Assembly: GCA_013331625.1 (NCBI GenBank)
Contig: DUGC01000070.1
Location: 794 to 7,234, forward strand
Length of the DNA stretch: 6,441 nucleotides
From: Candidatus Iainarchaeum sp.
GTDB taxonomy: Archaea > Iainarchaeota > Iainarchaeia > Iainarchaeales > Iainarchaeaceae
Direction: 5' to 3'
Shown here: piece after piece, positions 1 through 4,796 of the stretch
Position numbering within the stretch: position 1 is the first letter of the stretch
Layout: every line of letters begins with the position of its first letter
Position numbers and translations under genes: made by a program
Notes under the pieces: generated by a model
The model's input: only the letters and a program-made list of their open reading frames with translations
What the model was told of the DNA's origin: nothing
The model's database searches: none

Positions 1-177
1 GGGGTGCAAAGGGAGCTCAAGATGGGGGAGTTTGCAAGGAAAGTCGCTTTCCGCGAACTGATTGGCCGCAAGTGCATCATGGCGTTCCCGCTGCTAAAAG
101 AGGAGGATGGCGCAATAGTGGCGCAGGCAGAAACGACTTTGCTGTTCAATGAGGGAAAAGTGATAAGGCTTTTGTGA
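1..177 (+). CDS. map: C-terminal end of probable archaeal methionine aminopeptidase (type II), partial
   Basis: The window opens inside a reading frame (frame 1) whose last 58 codons end in TGA at 175-177. The residues PLLKEEDGAIVAQAETTLLF align by eye with the C-terminal strand of archaeal and MetAP2-type methionine aminopeptidases. There a Y/F-P-x-L-K-E segment precedes VAQFEHTIL, and the Glu of that motif is a metal ligand. These enzymes remove the initiator methionine from nascent proteins in the cytoplasm, using a two-metal pita-bread fold. The Glu is kept here, but the usual EHT reads ETT. The other metal ligands and the catalytic His lie upstream of the window and cannot be checked. 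The stop codon is only 3 nt from the stop of the convergent gene at 181. A catalytically dead pita-bread relative (2G4/Ebp1-like) is an alternative. The family call is fairly secure; activity is unknown. Confidence 0.7.
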   Translation, partial: GVQRELKMGEFARKVAFRELIGRKCIMAFPLLKEEDGAIVAQAETTLLFNEGKVIRLL

Positions 178-178
178 A

Positions 179-196
179 AATCAGGCATCCCTGATT
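179..196. terminator. Hairpin at the convergent junction, possible bidirectional 3'-end signal
   Basis: AATCAGG (179-185) and CCTGATT (190-196) form a perfect 7-bp stem with a 4-nt CATC loop. It straddles the 3-nt gap between the stop codons of the two convergent genes and includes the TGA of the minus-strand gene (183-181). No U-tract follows on either strand, so a role in termination or 3'-end protection is only an inference from its position. Confidence 0.35.
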
Positions 197-975
197 GAAG
201 AGCGCCCCTTGTGTTCGAAAAATATGGGCATTATTCCCCTCGCATGCAGTGATGTACGGATTGCGTTTTTTGTTGCATTATTCCAGTCATGACTGCCAAT
301 TAGCTCTGGCCTGCGATCCGTGGGCAGGGTTTTAGCCACAGTTTCCAGTTTAGACGGGCTTACCACCCGGCCTCCTAATTCCACGGCGACATCAGCGATA
401 GCTTTAATCACATTTACTTTGCGTCTGCCCTGCAATCTTTGCAATATGACTCTGTCCGCGTTGGATGGAATGCCTGTTGAATCGCCTCCATGCCGCCGGG
501 GCATGCTGCACTTAAGTTCGGATTGCGCCCGCTTTGCCATATTCCGGATACTTGCACTTAATGTGTACCTTTCATGAGCACTAAGGGGCTTTTTCGGGTT
601 GTGGCCCATATACAAAGCGGCAGGCAGCGTGGTTATTTTTTCCCCGGGGTTGTCGATCAGGTGGGCTTTTATCTGCGCGTCAAGGCCGGCCCGTGCATAT
701 CTTGAATTCCCGCGGCGGTTCCACATGAAACGCGTTCCCTTAAGCGTAAATAGCTCAGTCGGAATTGGGTCTTTGGGGCGCAATACTTTTGGCATTTTCA
801 CGCCTGCCTTTTTTGCAGCACGCCTAACGCAGTCAATGAATCCTTTGGTAAAGGCTCCCAGCTTTTGACCTCCCCCCGGATGCATTCTCCACCAGTCTTC
901 AACAATAAGGGGTTCACTAGGATGGGCACGAAGGTGCGCCACAAGTGTTTTTCTTAAGGGGTGATATCTAGGCAT
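181..975 (-). CDS. Uncharacterised basic protein, downstream copy of a tandem paralogue pair
   Basis: I do not recognise this 264-residue protein as a named family. It is a clear paralogue of the adjacent product of 1017-1802. Residues 79-110 (KGT-R-F-WNRRGNSRY, then RAGLDAQIKAHLIDNP) are nearly identical in the two. Weaker shared blocks are R-x-H-G-G near 161-164 before GIP (168-170), the Q-R-L-Q-G-x-x-K-V segment near 179-187, and RPEL near 222-225. The protein is rich in Arg and Lys, with no signal peptide or membrane segment. Residues about 8-63 and 96-160 look like two diverged copies of one unit: a helix ending AHL, then x-x-P, a Met/Trp-rich helix, a basic helix and a final MP-K/R. That architecture would suit nucleic-acid binding, but this is inference. 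ATG at 975 is preceded by a TATA-like box with leaderless spacing and no Shine-Dalgarno. The paralogue also starts MPR, which supports this start. Confidence 0.85.
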   Translation of the reverse strand: MPRYHPLRKTLVAHLRAHPSEPLIVEDWWRMHPGGGQKLGAFTKGFIDCVRRAAKKAGVKMPKVLRPKDPIPTELFTLKGTRFMWNRRGNSRYARAGLDAQIKAHLIDNPGEKITTLPAALYMGHNPKKPLSAHERYTLSASIRNMAKRAQSELKCSMPRRHGGDSTGIPSNADRVILQRLQGRRKVNVIKAIADVAVELGGRVVSPSKLETVAKTLPTDRRPELIGSHDWNNATKNAIRTSLHARGIMPIFFEHKGRSSIRDA

Positions 976-996
976 GTGTATATGATAAATCCGGTC

Positions 997-1005
997 TATT
1001 TAAAA
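997..1005 (-). promoter_or_regulatory. TATA-like box for the 181-975 gene
   Basis: On the minus strand the sequence reads CTTTTAAATAG. Its centre is about 26 nt before the A of the ATG at 975, so transcription should start at or next to the start codon. It lies in the 41-nt gap after the upstream paralogue, so the second copy can be transcribed on its own. Confidence 0.55.
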
Positions 1006-1016
1006 GTGCTCAATGC

Positions 1017-1802
1017 TCAAATCGTCCTTCTGCGGCCGGGAACTTTGGCTTTTTTTGCCTCAAGCATTTCCCTGAACTTAGCATTTGCGAAATCGCTAAG
1101 GTTAATGCCCCTGTGGTCAAGCATTGGCCTTTGCGTCAAAGGGATTTCCTCTACAAGCCTCGCAATTTTTTCAGGGGTGATTTTAATGCCGGTCAATTTC
1201 CGAAACCGCTCAATCACAGCATCTGTTCGCACCTTGCCTTTCCCCTCAAGCAGCCCCAAAAGCAATTGCCTTTTTTGTGCAGGGATGCCGACCCTGTACC
1301 CCCCGTGCGGAGGGCGGAAAAGTTTTGTGCCAAGTTCTTTTGCCATGCGGCTGGCTATTTGCTTGATGACGTTCCTCATGTGGATTACCTCAACAGGGCT
1401 AAGCGGCTTATTTACGGGCCGCCCCATATAACGCGCGTAACCCTGAATGTCAAGGGGTTTGCTCGGGTTATCAATCAGATGCGCCTTGATCTGCGCGTCA
1501 AGGCCGGCGCGGTAATAGCGGCTGTTCCCGCGGCGGTTCCATGTAAATTGCGTGCCTTTGATAGTGTGAAGAATTTGCGGCCTTGGCCTGTTCATGCGGA
1601 TCACTTTCGGGCTCTTCACATTTGCAAGCCTTGCGGCCATGCGCAGGGCGGGTAGGAATTCATTGAGGAAATCTGTCGCCTTGCCCCATTTTCCCGCATG
1701 CTCGTCCCAAATTGCCAGCATATCAACAGGCTTTTTCGGGTCGGCTTCAAGGTGTTCCCGGATGCTTTTGACCAGTGCAAAATCAAGGGCCTTTCGCGGC
1801 AT
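1017..1802 (-). CDS. Uncharacterised basic protein, upstream copy of a tandem paralogue pair
   Basis: This 261-residue protein is a paralogue of the 181-975 product and is likewise not recognised as a named family. The shared core reads IKGTQFTWNRRGNSRY followed by RAGLDAQIKAHLIDNP, at about residues 82-113. It also keeps P-P-H-G-G before GIP, LLEGKGKV, and RPML near the C-terminus. The end is strongly basic (VPGRRR). As in its partner, two diverged copies of a roughly 55-residue unit can be drawn (about residues 12-68 and 102-164), with AHL or EHL, D/N-P, then PL near the start of each. No catalytic motif, signal peptide or membrane helix is visible. The frame begins with two ATG codons (1805 and 1802). 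The second is preferred because it gives the same MPR start as the paralogue and better spacing to the TATA box at 1823-1830. Start uncertainty is one codon. Confidence 0.85.
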   Translation of the reverse strand: MPRKALDFALVKSIREHLEADPKKPVDMLAIWDEHAGKWGKATDFLNEFLPALRMAARLANVKSPKVIRMNRPRPQILHTIKGTQFTWNRRGNSRYYRAGLDAQIKAHLIDNPSKPLDIQGYARYMGRPVNKPLSPVEVIHMRNVIKQIASRMAKELGTKLFRPPHGGYRVGIPAQKRQLLLGLLEGKGKVRTDAVIERFRKLTGIKITPEKIARLVEEIPLTQRPMLDHRGINLSDFANAKFREMLEAKKAKVPGRRRTI

Positions 1803-1822
1803 CATAAAGTTATTGCATTGCG

Positions 1823-1830
1823 CTTTATAA
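1823..1830 (-). promoter_or_regulatory. TATA-like box for the 1017-1802 gene
   Basis: The minus strand reads CATTATAAAGCG. The box is centred about 24-25 nt before the ATG at 1802, giving a leaderless or nearly leaderless transcript. One arm of a palindromic segment (1832-1870) lies immediately upstream of it. Confidence 0.55.
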
Positions 1831-1831
1831 T

Positions 1832-1870
1832 GCAGATCCTGCCTTGCAGGGAAAAAATCCTGTTATCTGC
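1832..1870. repeat. Nested inverted repeat between divergent promoters
   Basis: GCAGAT (1832-1837) and ATCTGC (1865-1870) are outer arms. Inside, CCTGC (1838-1842) and GCAGG (1846-1850) form a 5-bp stem around CTT. The element lies between the TATA box of the minus-strand gene (1823-1830) and that of the tRNA-Arg transcript (1886-1891), so an operator role is possible but unproven. Confidence 0.35.
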
Positions 1871-1885
1871 CTAAAAAGCAACTGA

Positions 1886-1891
1886 TTTAAA
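1886..1891 (+). promoter_or_regulatory. TATA-like box for the tRNA-Arg/tRNA-Leu transcript
   Basis: TTTAAA inside GATTTAAACC is centred about 26 nt before 1914. Transcription should therefore start about 3 nt upstream of the first base of tRNA-Arg at 1917, a typical archaeal tRNA promoter geometry. Confidence 0.5.
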
Positions 1892-1916
1892 CCTCCCCAT
1901 AGAATGTATTTTGGGT

Positions 1917-1990
1917 GCTCCCGTGGTCTAACCTGGATATGACGCTAGCCCGCGAAGCTGGTAATCTGGGTTCAAATCCCAGCGGGAGCG
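1917..1990 (+). tRNA. tRNA-Arg (anticodon GCG)
   Basis: A complete cloverleaf folds. The acceptor is GCTCCCG (1917-1923) with CGGGAGC (1983-1989), discriminator G1990. The D stem is GTC/GAC with GG at 1935-1936, and the T arm is CTGGG-TTCAAAT-CCCAG (1966-1982). The anticodon stem CTAGC/GCTGG (1945-1949, 1957-1961) has one G-U pair. The loop is CCGCGAA, placing anticodon GCG at 1952-1954, which reads CGC/CGU. A is present at position 20, an arginine identity base, and C35/G36 also fit Arg. The odd point is C instead of the near-universal U at position 33 (1951). No intron; CCA is not encoded. Confidence 0.93.
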
Positions 1991-1994
1991 CTTT

Positions 1995-2078
1995 GCAGGA
2001 GTAGCGAAGCGGTCAAACGTAGCAGGCCTAGGACCTGCCGGCTTAGTGCCTTCGGAGGTTCGAATCCTCCCTCCTGCA
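1995..2078 (+). tRNA. tRNA-Leu (anticodon TAG)
   Basis: This is a class II tRNA. The acceptor is GCAGGAG (1995-2001) with CTCCTGC (2071-2077), discriminator A2078. The anticodon stem is GCAGG/CCTGC (2022-2026, 2034-2038) around the loop CCTAGGA, giving anticodon TAG at 2029-2031 (Leu, CUN codons). The long variable arm (2039-2053) has a GGC/GCC stem, and the T arm is GGAGG-TTCGAAT-CCTCC. It begins only 4 nt (CTTT) after tRNA-Arg, so the two are surely co-transcribed and separated by processing. As in the Arg gene, position 33 (2028) is C rather than U. The T-arm sequence is repeated in inverted orientation just downstream. Confidence 0.94.
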
Positions 2079-2105
2079 TTTCAAGGATTCGAACTTTTTG
2101 TTTTT
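2058..2105 (+). terminator. Stem plus U-tract overlapping the 3' end of tRNA-Leu
   Basis: GTTCGAATCCT (2058-2068, inside the tRNA T arm and acceptor-proximal region) is perfectly complementary to AGGATTCGAAC (2084-2094). The T-run CTTTTTGTTTTT follows at once (2094-2105). The U-tract alone is a good archaeal termination signal for the tRNA pair. The 11-bp stem in front of it gives it the shape of an intrinsic terminator, but forming it would destroy the tRNA T arm. The tract overlaps the last codon of the convergent gene ending at 2104. Confidence 0.55.
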
Positions 2106-2838
2106 ATCGCAATCTCTTGATGGCTGGGTTTCGTGAAAGTTTGGTTAGCGCATTTTTGAACAGTGCTTCTGCATCCTGTTCACTTATTTTTAGTATTTGC
2201 GCGGCTTGATGTAGGGATATCTCCTCTTGAGTGAAACCTATGAGCATATCTATGATTGTCCTTTCTTGTTCAGGCAATTTTTGCATGGCTTGCTCAATTG
2301 CAGTTGCCCTTTCTTGTAGCATCATTTTAGATAACGCTGTCTCTTTAGTGGCGGGTATGATTATTTCCCTTTCCCCTGTTGAAGACTGGTTGTCTTTTAC
2401 GTATTCTATCGAACATGTTATGCCTCTTTTTTCAGCCTCTTCATTAATCCGCAATCTGTAAGTGTTCCAGTATTTGGCAAGACCTTTATATAATTTTTTT
2501 TTGAATTCTGGGTCTTGGTGGAGTTTTCTCATTCGTTCGCTGCTTCTTTCATCAAGGGCTTTTCTGAATGCTGGATCTTGGTGGAGTTTTCTCATTCGTT
2601 CGCGCGCCAATTTCATTTTTTCCAATGCAGAAACAATCTTTTGCCCCTCAGCACCTTGCAGATTTGCAGTAGCAAAAGACCCTGTATTGGGAAAATATTT
2701 GTTTCTGACTTCTTCGGTGGTTTCATTTAAGTGGTAGCGCTGGCGTAGTATTCTGACGGCCTCGTGCATGCTCTTGCCTTGTTTTAATAAAACCAAGGCT
2801 TTGGCCCGCTGGAATAAACTTAACCGTCTGATTGCCAT
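2104..2838 (-). CDS. Putative DNA-binding protein with a sigma-70 region 4-like C-terminal HTH and a 21-residue tandem repeat
   Basis: The 244-residue protein has three visible parts. Residues about 8-32 (RAKALVLLKQGKSMHEAVRIL) resemble a simple helix-turn-helix of the transposase/homeodomain-like type. Residues 79-120 are two tandem copies of a 21-residue unit sharing ERMRKLHQDP and a following F. At DNA level these are 2502-2540 and 2565-2603, differing at 2 of 39 positions. Residues about 180-236 (AIEQAMQKLPEQERTIIDML, later LHQAAQILKISEQDAEALFK and ALTKL) follow the pattern of sigma-70 region 4: a helix, L-P-E-x-E-R, then an HTH and a final A-L-x-K-L. Archaea use TBP and TFB rather than sigma factors, and no region 2 is present. 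A regulator or mobile-element DNA-binding protein is therefore likelier than a true initiation factor. The ATG at 2838 has a TATA-like box about 29 nt upstream. Confidence 0.85.
   Translation of the reverse strand: MAIRRLSLFQRAKALVLLKQGKSMHEAVRILRQRYHLNETTEEVRNKYFPNTGSFATANLQGAEGQKIVSALEKMKLARERMRKLHQDPAFRKALDERSSERMRKLHQDPEFKKKLYKGLAKYWNTYRLRINEEAEKRGITCSIEYVKDNQSSTGEREIIIPATKETALSKMMLQERATAIEQAMQKLPEQERTIIDMLIGFTQEEISLHQAAQILKISEQDAEALFKNALTKLSRNPAIKRLR
2502..2603. repeat. In-frame 63-nt tandem duplication, 39-nt conserved core
   Basis: Positions 2502-2540 and 2565-2603 match at 37 of 39 bases, with the last 28 identical, at an offset of 63 nt (21 codons). The repeat lies inside the 2104-2838 gene and encodes the duplicated RMRKLHQDP-containing segment. 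The near-identity at nucleotide level suggests a recent duplication or gene conversion, because third positions have not drifted. Confidence 0.9.
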
Positions 2839-2863
2839 TCACTAAAATAAACCTGTGAACGCC

Positions 2864-2871
2864 TATAAAAA
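2864..2871 (-). promoter_or_regulatory. TATA-like box for the sigma-region-4-like gene
   Basis: The minus strand reads GATTTTTATAGGC. The box is centred about 29 nt before the ATG at 2838, which predicts an untranslated leader of only about 3 nt. Confidence 0.5.
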
Positions 2872-2883
2872 TCTTGGCATAAG

Positions 2884-2920
2884 GCTTTGGCAAAGCTTCT
2901 TGCAATTTTTGAAGGGCTTT
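2884..2920. promoter_or_regulatory. Palindromic segment upstream of the sigma-region-4-like gene
   Basis: GCTTTG-G-CAAAGC (2884-2896) is a palindrome with 6-bp arms. Its right arm can also pair further on, AAAGC-TTC (2892-2899) with GAA-GG-GCTTT (2911-2920). It lies just upstream of the TATA box at 2864-2871 on the minus strand, where an archaeal operator or activator site would sit. Function is inferred from position only. Together with the remnant at 3091-3357 this is what I can see in the gap 2839-3378. Confidence 0.25.
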
Positions 2921-3090
2921 AAAAATTCTTTGAAGTTCCTATTGTAATAGCCATTAAGATGGCGTCCATCGGCAGGGGTGCATCTAAATTTTGGATTATG
3001 CCGCCATCCTGCAATTCACCGCCGTGATTTTATAATAAAATTTTCCAACCCGTATTTTTTACAGGCCGGATTAAAAGCGTTTCATTATAG

Positions 3091-3357
3091 GGATATTTCC
3101 ACGGAGCTTCACTACAAATTCAACCTGAAAATCCAGGCTGTTTTGGCATCTTTGCTTTTGCCATCTCGCTTGCAATCCTTTATTTCATTTTGGGGGAATT
3201 CAACTGGCTTAACGCGATTAGTGCCGGGATAGGCAATTTCCTGGTTGCCGGATTTTACAGCAGTTATTGCATAAAATGCCCAAGAACCTGCTGATCGCCT
3301 TTTTCGGGGCTACACCGGGGGGCTGGATCGCACTTCACGCTCCGCTACATTTATTAA
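3091..3357 (+). pseudogene. Frameshifted remnant of a small membrane protein, DUF1294-like
   Basis: No intact gene fits here, but protein-like sequence continues across two frames. Frame 1 from 3091 to the TGA at 3294 has no usable early start and encodes a hydrophobic helix (FGIFAFAISLAILYFIL), then GEFNWLNAISAGIGNFLVAG and ends CPRTC. Within its last codons a second frame takes over: KMPKNLLIAFFGATPGGWIA, from 3270 onward. The second piece resembles the signature of DUF1294 membrane proteins, where a PE-x-x-L segment precedes an A-x-x-G-G-x-P-G-x-W/L helix. The usual R-H-K-T ending is missing, replaced by the A/T-rich msrB promoter. I infer at least one frameshift, loss of the start and loss of the C-terminus. 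A sequencing error would explain only part of this. The family assignment is tentative. Confidence 0.4.
3350..3357 (+). promoter_or_regulatory. TATA-like box for msrB
   Basis: TTTATTAA within ACATTTATTAAAATTT is centred about 26 nt before the ATG at 3379, exactly the leaderless spacing. No Shine-Dalgarno precedes the ATG, which agrees with leaderless initiation. Confidence 0.55.
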
Positions 3358-3378
3358 AATTTAAACCCCAATCTGGGC

Positions 3379-3795
3379 ATGGAGAAGACGAAAAAGCTCC
3401 CTTCTGGAAGCGAAGGGGAATGGAAGCAAAAGCTCACTTCCGAGCAGTACCATGTGTGCAGGCTGGGCGGGACCGAAACGCCTTTTACGGGAAAGCTCTT
3501 GCACAACAATGAGAAGGGCACCTACACATGCGTTGCGTGCGGCAATGAACTCTTTTCCGCAGACACGAAATTCGAGTCCGGCACAGGCTGGCCGAGTTTT
3601 TATGATGTCATGAAGAGCGAAAATGTCAAACTCCGGGCGGATGGCCGATCAGGAATGCACCGCACTGAGGCGCTGTGCGCAAACTGCGGCTCGCATCTTG
3701 GCCACGTGTTCGATGACGGGCCAAAGCCTACAGGAAAGAGATATTGCATCAACTCAGTGGCATTGGAATTCATCCCTGAAAAAAAAGGAAAATGA
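3379..3795 (+). CDS. msrB: Peptide methionine-R-sulfoxide reductase MsrB
   Basis: The 138-residue product is a full-length, single-domain MsrB, a cytoplasmic repair enzyme. It reduces the R epimer of methionine sulfoxide in proteins back to methionine, normally recharged by thioredoxin. Family landmarks are in order: GTETPFTG (31-38), [10 protein letters not shown] (68-76 region), GMHRTEALC (92-100), [12 protein letters not shown] (104-115) and [14 protein letters not shown] (118-131). C123 in RYC is the expected catalytic cysteine. C51/C54 (CVAC) and C100/C103 (CANC) form the structural zinc site. The segment GTGWPSF has Thr where forms such as E. coli MsrB carry Cys (GCGWPSF), so a classical resolving cysteine at that spot is absent. 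C27 is another cysteine that might serve. The start is set by the leaderless TATA spacing. It is a monocistronic gene converging on 3835-4482. No MsrA lies in the window. Confidence 0.96.
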   Translation: MEKTKKLPSGSEGEWKQKLTSEQYHVCRLGGTETPFTGKLLHNNEKGTYTCVACGNELFSADTKFESGTGWPSFYDVMKSENVKLRADGRSGMHRTEALCANCGSHLGHVFDDGPKPTGKRYCINSVALEFIPEKKGK

Positions 3796-3801
3796 TGACG
3801 C

Positions 3802-3815
3802 AAATAAAAAATAAG
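3802..3815 (-). terminator. U-rich tract after the glycosyltransferase-like gene
   Basis: Read on the minus strand, CTTATTTTTTATTT begins about 20 nt after the TAA at 3837-3835. U-rich tracts of this kind end transcription in archaea. No comparable tract serves msrB on the plus strand; only TGTTTTAATG near 3831 is weakly U-rich. Confidence 0.45.
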
Positions 3816-3834
3816 AGTTATTGTAAGCATTGTT

Positions 3835-4482
3835 TTAATGAGGTAAATAGCCTTTTGCGTGCTTTACAACAATTGAGGCGTCAAGCATTATCCTGGCGCC
3901 CTGCTCTTTTGCGCGCTCGCAAAAAACCTGGTCTTCAGTTACAAGGGAGCCGCTGTCCAGCAGGCGAATGTTGAACGGGCGCGGGGCGTACTTTTCAAAT
4001 ATTTTTGCCATCAGCTCTGCTTTGAATGCACAAAAGCCAAAGCCAACGGAATCAACTTCCATGTTGCCTTTGAGCTCGCTTTCATCAAGCCATTTATAGC
4101 CTTCCCCCTTCGCCCAGTAGGCAACCGGCTTTATTCCGCCCTCCAATGGGTTGTAGTAGACTCCCGAAACAAAGGCCTCTCCCGCCTCAATATGGCCAAT
4201 GAGCTTTTTCACCTGATCGAAACTGAACACGATGTCGTTGTCCAGCCAGAGCATGTAATCGAATTTGAAGGGGGCGTTTGATTGCTCGAAGGCGAATGCG
4301 CGGCGCACGATTTCATTGCGGTTCTCAAAAATCATGGGCGATGAAACCGTGAACACCGCAGTGTTGTAGGAGAGCATTATCTGCCCGATGCTTTGTGTGA
4401 AGGATTTGAAGAAGCTGAAATCGACAAAGCGGCCTGACGGGATGCAGATCGCGAGATTCTTCTTTGTGTTCAGGACGGCCAC
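3835..4482 (-). CDS. Putative GT-A-type glycosyltransferase
   Basis: The 215-residue protein has the layout of a small GT-A glycosyltransferase, which moves a sugar from a nucleotide-sugar donor onto an acceptor. An N-terminal strand LAICIPSGR (10-18) is followed by a segment ending ENRNEIVRRAF (53-63). FDYMLWLDNDIVF (74-86) then contains a DND at 81-83 that fits the metal-binding DxD motif after a hydrophobic strand. VSGVYYNP (105-112) and SVGFGFCAFK (145-154) resemble the acceptor-side region. TEDQVFCERAKEQGARIMLD (182-201) looks like the E-D catalytic-base region, and H208 may be a third metal ligand. There is no signal peptide or membrane helix, so it is probably cytoplasmic; donor and acceptor cannot be told. 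The frame starts with GTG at 4482, supported by a TATA-like box about 27 nt upstream. No other glycan gene is adjacent, so context gives no substrate clue. Confidence 0.7.
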   Translation of the reverse strand: MAVLNTKKNLAICIPSGRFVDFSFFKSFTQSIGQIMLSYNTAVFTVSSPMIFENRNEIVRRAFAFEQSNAPFKFDYMLWLDNDIVFSFDQVKKLIGHIEAGEAFVSGVYYNPLEGGIKPVAYWAKGEGYKWLDESELKGNMEVDSVGFGFCAFKAELMAKIFEKYAPRPFNIRLLDSGSLVTEDQVFCERAKEQGARIMLDASIVVKHAKGYLPH

Positions 4483-4505
4483 GAGAAATTAGTGGAAAGA
4501 AAAGC

Positions 4506-4513
4506 TTTTTTAT
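4506..4513 (-). promoter_or_regulatory. TATA-like box for the glycosyltransferase-like gene
   Basis: The minus strand reads CCATAAAAAAGC. The box is centred about 27 nt upstream of the GTG at 4482, consistent with a leaderless mRNA. This spacing is the main reason for accepting GTG as the start. Confidence 0.45.
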
Positions 4514-4678
4514 GGGTGTTATTGAGGCCTGTGCTTTTCCTCGTCTTCCATGCTGCGGAATCTGGTGCCGTGCAAGCCGAAAACATTGCCAAAAAACTTT
4601 CTGAAAAACTTCAATGGCATATTTGGAAATTATGGCATTTGCACCTATTTAATTGTATTCAATGCCGCTTTCGCCACA

Positions 4679-4790
4679 TTTTTAAACCTAAGGGGGCATT
4701 TTTAAGTCATGGAAAGGGATTTACTTCACATATCCGGCTGATTTTCAACTTTTAACCCTTTTACATATCGGAATGCATTTTTTGGTTTTC
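4679..4790 (+). promoter_or_regulatory. Orphan promoter with 10-codon leaderless ORF or small-RNA unit
   Basis: TTTTTAAA (4679-4686) is a good TATA match centred about 26 nt before an ATG at 4709. That ATG opens a 10-codon frame (MERDLLHISG, stop TGA at 4739-4741). A T-rich tract (4778-4790) follows, suitable for termination. Promoter, start point and terminator would define an RNA of about 70-80 nt, coding or not. No C/D-box or other known RNA signature was found. It could equally be chance in A/T-rich intergenic DNA. The rest of 4483-4907 holds only the hairpin at 4797-4835 and the tRNA-His promoter region. Confidence 0.25.
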
Positions 4791-4796
4791 TGCAAG

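Noticed and set aside
961..1655. Long plus-strand open frames (961-1431 and 1113-1655) over the upstream paralogue
   Set aside because: They are antisense to a gene whose protein is conserved in a paralogue. Their translations show no recognisable pattern, and the conserved DNA blocks fit the minus frame.
181..1805. Paralogue pair as a transposon or integron-like unit
   Set aside because: No terminal inverted repeats, target-site duplication or transposase motif. Direct similarity is limited to coding cores.
1917..2078. tRNA introns with bulge-helix-bulge motifs
   Set aside because: All four tRNAs give uninterrupted 7-nt anticodon loops and normal arms; nothing needs to be spliced.
2104..2838. 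Homing endonuclease or NUMOD-type reading of the 21-residue repeats
   Set aside because: The repeats faintly recall NUMOD3, but no GIY-YIG or HNH nuclease motif is present and the C-terminus fits a sigma region 4-like HTH better.
2723..2905. 60-codon minus-strand ORF overlapping the start of the sigma-region-4-like gene
   Set aside because: It is an out-of-frame shadow that covers the promoter region of the real gene and has no recognisable sequence.
2978..3232. 84-codon plus-strand ORF
   Set aside because: The translation has no recognisable feature. The protein-like hydrophobic stretch in the same DNA is in another frame, and there is no well-spaced promoter.
4492..4755. 87-codon plus-strand ORF in the gap before tRNA-His
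   Set aside because: The composition is unconvincing, there is no promoter or Shine-Dalgarno, and it begins inside the promoter of the opposite gene.
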